From positions 1 to 9,277 of the forward strand of contig JANQGL010000311.1 of the NCBI GenBank assembly GCA_028277325.1: 9,277 bases of DNA, read 5' to 3'. This DNA comes from Magnetospira sp. Lineage in GTDB: Bacteria > Pseudomonadota > Alphaproteobacteria > Rhodospirillales > Magnetospiraceae. The notes beneath the pieces were generated by a model. The model worked only from the letters and a program-made list of their open reading frames with translations, made no database searches and was not told where the DNA came from. The first letter of the stretch is position 1; each line of letters begins with the position of its first letter. Below, in pieces: positions 1 to 7,976 of the stretch. The position numbers were made by a program, and so were the translations under genes.

Positions 1-1
1 T

Positions 2-133
2 CAGACGCGGGCGGGGGGGCACCCGGTTGAGCACGGTCAGCACGGCGCGCCGCTCGGCGCGCGCCAGGTCGAGGGTCGGACGGATGGCCCACAGGTCCAT
101 CGGGCTCGGCTGCACCGGCACCAGGACCAGGTC
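2..133 (-). pseudogene. ParA-family partition ATPase, internal fragment in inverted orientation
   Basis: Read on the minus strand from 133 down to 2, this gives 44 uninterrupted residues that begin DLVLVPVQPSPMDLWA and end in LNRVPPRPRL. The block matches the part of ParA/MipZ-like P-loop ATPases that follows the Walker B region (the VPVQPSP-DLWA motif, then the strand leading to VLNRVPPR). It has no start codon at its right end and runs off the left edge of the window with no stop. The residues that should follow it are found on the opposite strand from 128 onward. The piece is therefore inverted relative to the rest of the gene. Either a ~130 bp inversion broke the gene or the join is a fold-back chimera at a sequence end. 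Family assignment is from motif recognition. Confidence 0.72.
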
Positions 134-136
134 CTG
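122..136. repeat. Palindrome at the parA inversion junction
   Basis: CAGGACC-A-GGTCCTG has perfect 7-bp arms around one central base. It lies exactly where the ParA reading switches strand. The two protein contexts that meet here, DLVLVP on the minus strand and QVLLAE on the plus strand, are both encoded by versions of this near-palindrome. The intact gene would therefore carry two almost identical copies about 130 bp apart. Such a pair could mediate a real inversion, or a template switch during amplification or assembly. Confidence 0.7.
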
Positions 137-319
137 CTGGCCGAACAGGCGGTGGCCGTGGCGCCGACCCGGATCGGCAACCGCGCCGCGTTCGCGTCGA
201 CCATGCTGGATGGGCGCGGCGTCGCCGAACCCGGCGGACACCGGACGGCGGCGGCCGAGATCCGCAACCTCAGCATCGACATCGTGAAATCCCTGGGCGC
301 TGCCGCGGAGGCCGCATGA
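128..319 (+). pseudogene. ParA-family partition ATPase, C-terminal fragment
   Basis: Codons from 128 to the TGA at 317-319 read QVLLAEQAVAVAPTRIGNR, then AAF, a short variable stretch, and a helix ending in AAAEAA. The TRIGNR-AAF signature, followed by a G-A-E-P-G segment and an AAAEIRNL helix, is the usual end of ParA-family partition ATPases. ParA proteins segregate plasmids, chromosomes or cellular cargo through ATP-dependent dimerisation on DNA. No N-terminal half (Walker A, Walker B) is present on this strand; upstream of about 128 the frame is not ParA-like, and the expected preceding residues lie inverted at 2-133. The TGA overlaps the ATG of the hemerythrin gene (ATGA at 316-319), which suggests the intact gene led this cluster. 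Confidence 0.75.
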
Positions 320-735
320 CACCACTCGAATGGAACGAAGGCCTGAGTGTCCGCGATTTCCACATCGACGAGGAACATCGGGCGGCCGTGGAGGACATCA
401 ACGCGATCACCCACAGCCTCGATTACGAACCCGACAGCCTGCTGTCCAACTTCGACCGCTTCGTCGATCATTGCCGCGAGCACTTCCGCAACGAGGAACG
501 GCTGATGGAGGAACACGGGTTCCCGCAGTTCGACGTCCACCAGTCGGAGCACCATCGGGTCCTCGCGGAAATGGACGATATCCGCCGCCGTCTCCTGGCC
601 GACGGCCCGGGTCCGCTCGAGTTCTATTTCCGGATCGGCCTCAAGAGCTGGTTCCTCAGTCACGTCCGCAGCATGGACGCGGCCGGCCTCGAACACGTCA
701 ACCGGGTGCGCGGCCGGCGCTACGATGCCGAATAG
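316..735 (+). CDS. Bacteriohemerythrin (hemerythrin-domain O2-binding protein)
   Basis: This 139-residue protein spans one hemerythrin domain, the normal length for a stand-alone bacteriohemerythrin. All ligands of the non-heme di-iron site appear present: H21 (in FHIDEEH), H56 and E60 (HFRNEE), H75 and H79 (HQSEH), and H116 and D121 (WFLSHVRSMD). Known members bind O2 reversibly at the di-iron centre and are proposed to store, sense or deliver O2, for example to methane monooxygenase or respiratory oxidases. There is no signal peptide or membrane segment, so it is probably cytoplasmic. The ATG overlaps the stop of the parA fragment as ATGA, and its own end overlaps the next gene by 11 bp, which suggests translational coupling. 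The family call is firm; the physiological role is not known. Confidence 0.93.
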   Translation: MTPLEWNEGLSVRDFHIDEEHRAAVEDINAITHSLDYEPDSLLSNFDRFVDHCREHFRNEERLMEEHGFPQFDVHQSEHHRVLAEMDDIRRRLLADGPGPLEFYFRIGLKSWFLSHVRSMDAAGLEHVNRVRGRRYDAE

Positions 736-1198
736 CGACCTGTCGGCGCTGCTGACCGGCCTGCACGCGCTGGCCGCCGCGGTCTGGGTCGGCGGCATGT
801 TCTTCGCCCACGTGATCCTGCGCCCGACCCTGCTCGACCTGGACGGGCCGGTCCGGCTGCGCGTCTGGGCGGGGGTTTTCCGACGCTTCTTCGCCTGGGT
901 CTGGGTGGCCGTCGGCACCCTGCTGGCCACCGGGTTCGGGCTGGTCTTCGCGGTCCGCGGCGGCTTTTCGGCCACCCCCCTGCCGGTTCACGTCATGACC
1001 GCGACCGGCCTCGCGATGACGGCGATCCTTGCCCGGATCTGGTGGGGGCCGTTCGCCGGCTTCCGGCAGGCCGTCGACGGCGGGGACTGGGCCGCCGCGG
1101 CGACCTGTCAGGCGACCATCCGGCGCCTCGTCCTCGTCAACCTGGTCCTCGGCCTCGCGACCTCGGCGGTCGGTGCCTCGGGCCGGTACTGGACCTGA
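725..1198 (+). CDS. CopD-family integral membrane protein
   Basis: This 157-residue, very hydrophobic protein has four likely transmembrane helices at about residues 8-30, 53-75, 85-107 and 133-152. The first helix carries the sequence LHALAAAVWVGGMFF, typical of the CopD domain (PF05425) of small inner-membrane proteins. H14 in that helix and H88 before helix three are possible metal or heme ligands. CopD proteins are linked to copper uptake or resistance, but many short stand-alone members have no proven function. The ATG lies inside the end of the hemerythrin gene (11-bp overlap), so the two are almost certainly co-transcribed; a link between O2 or metal binding and the membrane is inference. 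Its C-terminus has no extra domain. Confidence 0.82.
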   Translation: MPNSDLSALLTGLHALAAAVWVGGMFFAHVILRPTLLDLDGPVRLRVWAGVFRRFFAWVWVAVGTLLATGFGLVFAVRGGFSATPLPVHVMTATGLAMTAILARIWWGPFAGFRQAVDGGDWAAAATCQATIRRLVLVNLVLGLATSAVGASGRYWT

Positions 1199-1208
1199 CC
1201 CCGAGCTT

Positions 1209-1222
1209 TCCCCGGCCGGGGA
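1209..1222. terminator. GC palindrome after the CopD-like gene, possible terminator
   Basis: TCCCCGGCCGGGGA is a perfect 14-bp palindrome that starts 10 bp after the stop at 1198. It could end the upstream cluster, but no run of T follows and the loop would be very tight, so a factor-independent terminator is only weakly supported. Confidence 0.25.
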
Positions 1223-1226
1223 TTCG

Positions 1227-1242
1227 TGGCAAGCTGTCCGCA
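1227..1242 (+). promoter_or_regulatory. Possible sigma-54 (-24/-12) promoter
   Basis: The sequence TGGCAAGCTGTCCGCA keeps the GG-N10-GC core of sigma-54 promoters and matches about 9 of 12 specified positions of TGGCACG-N4-TTGCA. It lies about 30 bp upstream of the ATG at 1271, so a transcript would have a short leader with AGAAG before the start. The two T's of the -12 box are replaced by C, and one such match in GC-rich DNA can occur by chance. Confidence 0.18.
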
Positions 1243-1270
1243 CCGTCGATACCGGCTCTGAGAAGAAAAA

Positions 1271-1396
1271 ATGGAGGAATCACGTAAATTTATCGTTGAA
1301 ACAATGTCGCATATTCTAAATATGCACAATCTACCTGCAAAAAATATACATTTGGAGGCGGACAAAACACATGCCATGCATTTCTCGAGAAATTGA
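1271..1396 (+). CDS. Possible 41-residue small protein, unknown
   Basis: An ATG-started ORF begins MEESRKFIVETMSHILN and ends in a TGA at 1394-1396. An in-frame TGA lies just upstream (1259-1261), and a purine-rich AGAAG precedes the start by a few bases. The first ~18 residues could form an amphipathic helix, and the rest is histidine- and asparagine-rich. I do not recognise it. Codons are A/T-rich, unlike every neighbour. In AT-rich DNA an open frame of this size can arise by chance, so the evidence is position, a plausible ribosome-binding site and a clean start only. Confidence 0.25.
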   Translation: MEESRKFIVETMSHILNMHNLPAKNIHLEADKTHAMHFSRN

Positions 1397-1448
1397 GTGT
1401 TTTTCAATAGTTCTTACAACCACCTTGCGGGGAAAACTGAAGGGAACC

Positions 1449-1561
1449 TCGAAAAACCATTCGCTCGTCATTCCCGCGCAGGCGGGAACCCAGTTTTCTC
1501 AATGTATTCTGGATGCCCGCTCCTGAGCCCGTCGAAGGGCGCGGGCATGACGGTTTTTCGA
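1449..1561. repeat. Composite inverted-repeat element (MITE/REP-like, ~113 bp)
   Basis: The ends are perfect 10-bp inverted repeats: TCGAAAAACC (1449-1458) and GGTTTTTCGA (1552-1561). Inside them lies a second inverted pair, CGTCATTCCCGCG (1466-1478) against CGCGGGCATGACG (1540-1552), with one mismatch. The core holds a hairpin TTCCCGC-GCAG-GCGGGAA (1471-1488), a small CCAG/CTGG pair (1490-1493, 1509-1512), and a hairpin with arms ATGCCCGC (1513-1520) and GCGGGCAT (1541-1548) enclosing GCCC-GTCGAA-GGGC. The GTCATTCCCGCG-AGGCGGGAA type core resembles dispersed palindromic repeats of proteobacteria, such as dRS3-like repeats of Neisseria. As RNA it would fold into a branched structure. Any short open frame through it is an artefact of the repeat. 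Confidence 0.8.
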
Positions 1562-1772
1562 TCCGCCCTGAAGAAGACCATTACGTTCATCACCCACGAC
1601 GCCCCCGAACATCAGGCCGATTCCCATGCCGGCCGCGAACGGCACGGCAAGCCGGGACAGGGTCGAGGATTCAGGCTTGGCGCCGGCGGCAACCCGGCAT
1701 CCGAGGCCCCCGTGGTAGACAGACAAAGGCACTAGATTTATTGTGCGTCCATTCCCTGGAACGCATCCAAAC

Positions 1773-1777
1773 GGGAG
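1773..1777 (+). promoter_or_regulatory. Ribosome binding site of the PleD-like gene
   Basis: GGGAG sits 9 bp before the ATG at 1787, which supports this start. I could not identify a convincing -35/-10 pair upstream; TTCCCTGGAA at 1752-1761 is a small imperfect palindrome of unknown meaning. Confidence 0.5.
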
Positions 1778-1786
1778 CACCGCCTC

Positions 1787-3127
1787 ATGAGCCGTTTGGC
1801 CAACATCCTGCTGGCCGGAACCGACCGGCACCGTCTCGACACCCTGTCCGCCGCCCTGCGCGACGGCGGCTACGAGGTCGTCTGCCGGGACTCCGAAAAG
1901 GACATCCTGGATACGGTTCGCCAAGGAACGCCCAACGTGGTCCTGATCGACCTGTCGGCGGCGTTTTTCGACGGCCTCGACTTGGCGCGGCGGGTGCACG
2001 AGGATCCGGGCATCGGTGTCGTGCCGGTGGCCGTGCTCGACGACGGGACAACGCCGGATGTCCATTCCAAGGCGCAACTGGCGGGAGTCCAGGAAGTATT
2101 CACGATGCCGGTGGAGCCCGCCGAACTGCGGGCCCGTCTGGCGCCGCTCGTCCGCCTCTCCACCATGCATACCGAGTTGCGCGCCCGCGCCCGCTTGGCC
2201 GACGAGACCTGCGGACGGGACCTCGGCGCCAAGACCCTGCATCCGGAGGAGTCCCCGCACCGGGTCCTCTACATCGGCGGCAATGCCGACGAGGCCGCGC
2301 GAATTTCCGAGACGCTGGGCGACGGCAACGATCTCGTTCATAGCGACTCCCTGTCGCGCGCCGCCGACATGATGAGCGACGGCCGGTTTGACGCGGCGCT
2401 CCTCGAGTGCGGACCGAACGGAAGCGACGACGTCGATCTCGGCCTGTGCACCCAGGTGCGCAACAATCCGCGCCTGTTCAACCTGCCCATGGTGCTTCTG
2501 GTTGCCCCGGGGCGGCTGGCCGACCGGGCGGCCGCCTACCGGCGCGGCGCCACCCTCCTGCTGCCGCGCCCCCTCGACCACGACCGGCTGCGGGCCTCGG
2601 TGACGGTGCTGGTTCGGCGCCAGCGGCTGAGATGGGCGGTGCGCGGCGGCCTGGAGGCGACGCGGCAGCCGGAAACCCTCGACCCGCAAACGGAAACCTA
2701 TGACTTCAGCTTCCTGTACCGGCACCTGGAGCAACGCTTGGAAATGGCGCGCGAGGGCCATCGGTTCCTGACCCTGGTGTTCTTCTCGGTGCCCAACCTG
2801 CCGGCCATCGTCGCCCAGTTCGGGGCCGAGGCGGAAGGCCTGATGGCCCGTCAGCTGGCCGGGTGGATCAACCGCCTGATCCGCGCCGAGGACCTGTGCG
2901 CACGCCACTCGCAGCATATCTTCTGCGTGATTCTGCCCGACACCCCGGTCGCCGAGGCACGGGTGGTGATGCAGCGCATCGCCGGCGTCCTGGGCGTCAC
3001 CGAGTTCCACCTGGGCGAGGAAGTGTGCCAGTCGATCAATGTCTGGGTCGAGGTGGGCATGGCGGAATACGTCGCGGGCGATTCCGCCTTCGACCTGATC
3101 GCCCGCGTGCAAGAGGATTTGCGATGA
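1787..3127 (+). CDS. PleD-like REC-REC-GGDEF protein with degenerate output domain
   Basis: The 446-residue product has the length and order of PleD: receiver 1 (about 5-122), receiver 2 (about 158-275), and a GGDEF-like domain (about 305-446). Receiver 1 keeps the phospho-acceptor-position Asp (D55 in VVLIDLS) but has only one acidic residue after strand 1 (D13) and M107 in place of the conserved Lys. Receiver 2 has E207 at the acceptor position and R261 for the Lys. In the output domain the GGDEF signature is replaced by SQHIF (375-379), although flanking features remain (DLCARH before, CVILPDT after). PleD makes cyclic di-GMP; this protein most likely cannot and may act by dimerisation or protein binding (inference). 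Its stop overlaps the next ATG (ATGA, 3124-3127), implying co-expression with the oxidoreductase. Confidence 0.88.
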   Translation: MSRLANILLAGTDRHRLDTLSAALRDGGYEVVCRDSEKDILDTVRQGTPNVVLIDLSAAFFDGLDLARRVHEDPGIGVVPVAVLDDGTTPDVHSKAQLAGVQEVFTMPVEPAELRARLAPLVRLSTMHTELRARARLADETCGRDLGAKTLHPEESPHRVLYIGGNADEAARISETLGDGNDLVHSDSLSRAADMMSDGRFDAALLECGPNGSDDVDLGLCTQVRNNPRLFNLPMVLLVAPGRLADRAAAYRRGATLLLPRPLDHDRLRASVTVLVRRQRLRWAVRGGLEATRQPETLDPQTETYDFSFLYRHLEQRLEMAREGHRFLTLVFFSVPNLPAIVAQFGAEAEGLMARQLAGWINRLIRAEDLCARHSQHIFCVILPDTPVAEARVVMQRIAGVLGVTEFHLGEEVCQSINVWVEVGMAEYVAGDSAFDLIARVQEDLR

Positions 3128-3822
3128 ACGTGCAGGCCCCGTCGACGCGTCGGATCCGGGTCGATGTCATCCTGGATACCGTCTGCCCGTGGTGCTACAT
3201 CGGCAAGCGCCGGTTGGACAAGGCGCTCGCCATGCGGCCGGACCTGCACGCCGAAATTCGCTTCCATGCCTTTCTGCTGAACCCCAACATGCCGCGCGAA
3301 GGCGTTGATCAGGCGACCTACCTCGGGCGTCGTTTCGGAAACGAACAAAGAGTCGCGCGGGTTCTCGCGGCGATCGAGGAGGCCGGCCAGAGCGAGTCGA
3401 TCCGGTTCGCCTTCGACCGCATCCGACGCGCCCCGAACAGCGTCGATTCGCACCGCCTCATCCACCTCGCGGCCGACAAGGACGCCGGCGAGCGGATGGT
3501 CGAAGCCCTGTATCGGGCCTATTTCGAGGACGGCCGCGACATCGGACATCCGCGCGAGCTGGCCGCCATCGCCGGGGAACAGGGGTTCGATTCCGATATG
3601 GTGCGGGCGTTCCTGCTCGGCACGTCGGGGATCGAGGACGTCCTGCAGGACAACGCCTGGGCCCACCGACGTGGCGCCAACGGCGTGCCCACCTTCCTGT
3701 TCGAGGGGGGGCCGGCGCTTTCCGGAGCTCACGAGCCCAAGGTCTTGGCGCGCATGCTTGATGTTTCACGCGAATTGACGACCGGGGTCGGCGAGGGCTT
3801 TCTTCTCGACAGCGTGCCCTGA
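3124..3822 (+). CDS. DsbA-family oxidoreductase, FrnE type
   Basis: This 232-residue protein has a thioredoxin fold with the active site C21-P-W-C24 near the N-terminus (DTVCPWCYIGKRRL), a helical insertion of about 110 residues, and the cis-proline loop GVPTF (P189). This matches the FrnE-like branch of DsbA (PF01323), including the FHAFLLNP segment and the NSVDSHRL motif. Such proteins catalyse thiol-disulfide exchange or isomerisation. There is no signal peptide, so it is probably cytoplasmic, unlike periplasmic DsbA. The ATG at 3124 is chosen because AGAGGA lies about 7 bp upstream and protein similarity starts right after it; longer reading frames upstream lie inside the PleD-like gene. 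ATGA overlap indicates translational coupling. Substrates are unknown. Confidence 0.92.
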   Translation: MNVQAPSTRRIRVDVILDTVCPWCYIGKRRLDKALAMRPDLHAEIRFHAFLLNPNMPREGVDQATYLGRRFGNEQRVARVLAAIEEAGQSESIRFAFDRIRRAPNSVDSHRLIHLAADKDAGERMVEALYRAYFEDGRDIGHPRELAAIAGEQGFDSDMVRAFLLGTSGIEDVLQDNAWAHRRGANGVPTFLFEGGPALSGAHEPKVLARMLDVSRELTTGVGEGFLLDSVP

Positions 3823-3862
3823 CCGGACGCCGACCCGACGGCCCGGACGGCTGCGCCCCGAT

Positions 3863-3881
3863 GTCCTCGCTCCGCGAGGAC
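3863..3881. terminator. Hairpin between convergent genes, possible bidirectional terminator
   Basis: Perfect 8-bp arms GTCCTCGC (3863-3870) and GCGAGGAC (3874-3881) enclose a 3-base loop, in the 84-bp gap between the convergent oxidoreductase gene and mfd. The symmetric position fits a shared terminator, but there is no T-tract on either side, so any termination would be weak or factor-aided. Confidence 0.42.
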
Positions 3882-3906
3882 GCGCCGCACGGGGACCGTC
3901 GATCCG

Positions 3907-7382
<3,476 letters not shown>

Positions 7383-7386
<4 letters not shown>

Positions 7387-7643
7387 TGGTCCGATGAACC
7401 GCTGTTGAAGTCCCGCAAGAGCCGCATCAAGGCCGTGTCGTGGCGCGCCGGAGGAGCCGCCCGGCCCAGGATCCAGGTCAGGACGTCGCGGTCGCTCTCC
7501 TCCAGCAGCGCCTCGAACGGGTCGAGGAGCGCGTCGTCGAGGTCCGACAGGCGGGCCTCGGCGAACCCGCCCAGCAACAGGTCGGTCTCCCTCATGCCCC
7601 GATGGCAGGCGCGATAGAGAATGCGTTTGCGTCTGTCGTCCAA
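7383..7643 (-). CDS. sdhE: FAD assembly factor SdhE (succinate dehydrogenase flavinylation)
   Basis: The 86-residue product is a small helical protein of the SdhE/Sdh5 family (formerly DUF339). It carries the RGxxE motif (R15-G16-M17-R18-E19 in CHRGMRETDLLLGGF) needed in known members to promote covalent FAD attachment to SdhA of succinate dehydrogenase. The N-terminus DDRRKRILYR matches the family start, which places the initiation codon at a TTG (7643-7641); no in-frame ATG or GTG lies just upstream, and a G-rich GGGGGCGGGA precedes it. It overlaps mfd by 4 bp. sdhE next to mfd and divergent from recG is a common alphaproteobacterial arrangement. Family identity is firm; the rare start codon is inferred. 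Confidence 0.92.
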
Positions 7644-7695
7644 GATCCCGCCCCCGGCCCCGCCGCATCCCGGCTTGTCTGTGGTGTCGCGGCGG

Positions 7696-7770
7696 CTAGT
7701 GTGGTGGAGTCGAAGCTCGCGATATTATTCGGGGCAGAGTCCATGGCGAACTTCGGATTCGGAACACTAG
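7696..7770 (+). mobile_element. MITE-like palindromic element, copy A
   Basis: This 75-bp unit is bounded by CTAG at both ends, with terminal inverted repeats starting CTAGTGT (7696) and ending ACACTAG (7770). Inner arms CGAAGCTCGC and GCGAACTTCG are also complementary apart from one mismatch. The C-TA-G boundaries fit the TA target duplication made by IS630/Tc1-type transposases at CTAG sites, so this is probably a non-autonomous IS630-type MITE. It has no coding capacity. Its right CTAG is shared with copy B. Confidence 0.75.
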
Positions 7771-7845
7771 TGTGGTGGATTCGAAGTTCGCGACAGTATT
7801 CGGGGGCAGAGTCCATGGCGAACTTCGACTCCGGAACCACACTAG
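7767..7845 (+). mobile_element. MITE-like palindromic element, copy B
   Basis: This 79-bp unit has the same orientation as copy A, beginning CTAGTGTGGTGGATTCGAAG and ending CCACACTAG. The outer arm is longer than in A: CTAGTGTGGT pairs with ACCACACTAG. A 25-bp stretch (7803-7827) is identical to 7731-7755 in copy A. It shares one CTAG with A, making the palindrome ACACTAGTGT at 7764-7773, as expected if one element inserted at the target TA of the other. Confidence 0.75.
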
Positions 7846-7859
7846 AATCAAGAGATTAC

Positions 7860-7934
7860 CTAGTGTCCTTATCGAACCCGAAGTTCGAAAGCGCCTGCCA
7901 AATAATGCTCCGAACTTCGGATTCGGGACACTAG
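7860..7934 (-). mobile_element. MITE-like palindromic element, copy C (inverted, diverged)
   Basis: This 75-bp unit has termini CTAGTGTCC (7860) and GGACACTAG (7934) and inner arms CCGAAGTTCG (7878-7887) and CGAACTTCGG (7911-7920). Its reverse complement aligns with copy A through the arms and part of the centre (a GCATTATTTGG segment against ATATTATTCGG), so it is the same family in the opposite orientation with more divergence. It ends 42 bp before the recG start codon, so it could provide or separate promoter elements of recG. Confidence 0.72.
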
Positions 7935-7976
7935 GATATACCCGTCCCCGCCGCCGCTGTCAGCCACGGAACGTCG

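Larger units (their letters stand above)
1199..1786. other. 588-bp gene-poor interval with low-GC patch and repeats
   Basis: From left to right this interval holds a GC palindrome (1209-1222), an AT-rich patch of about 36% G+C by manual count over 1261-1440, a possible 41-codon ORF (1271-1396), a composite inverted-repeat element (1449-1561), a GC-rich stretch (about 1570-1715) that reads like membrane-protein sequence on the minus strand, and finally the leader of the PleD-like gene. The patch contrasts sharply with the high G+C of the surrounding genes, which suggests acquired or non-coding DNA. No tRNA or transposase is visible. Confidence 0.7.
7644..7976. other. 333-bp divergent control region of sdhE-mfd and recG
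   Basis: This gap between divergent starts must hold promoters for both sides. About 225 bp of it are three palindromic repeats (7696-7770, 7767-7845, 7860-7934). The native part is therefore mainly 7644-7695 next to sdhE, a 14-bp linker (7846-7859), and 7935-7976 next to recG. I could not pick out a confident -35/-10 pair in these short remnants. Short open frames through the repeats are not considered genes. Confidence 0.7.

Noticed and set aside
37..975. A 312-codon open frame on the minus strand across the hemerythrin and CopD-like genes
   Set aside because: Composition is that of a shadow frame, and both plus-strand genes have clear family signatures.
1397..1735. A plus-strand 112-codon frame containing HSRAGGNPV
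   Set aside because: That phrase is the usual false translation of the GTCATTCCCGCG-type repeat; the frame crosses the inverted-repeat element and has no family match.
1499..3112. A 537-codon open frame on the minus strand
   Set aside because: Most of it is antisense to the PleD-like gene and has no recognisable domain; only its distal end (about 1499-1732) is considered separately.
2863..3123. Earlier in-frame starts for the DsbA-family protein
   Set aside because: They lie inside the PleD-like gene and would add a non-conserved Arg/Pro-rich segment; the ATG at 3124 has a good ribosome-binding site.
7440..7934. A plus-strand 164-codon frame through the MITE-like copies
   Set aside because: It starts antisense to sdhE and its C-terminal part is a translation of palindromic repeats.
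7696..7934. Possible CRISPR array
   Set aside because: The units are long palindromes sharing ends, in mixed orientation, without unique spacers of regular size.
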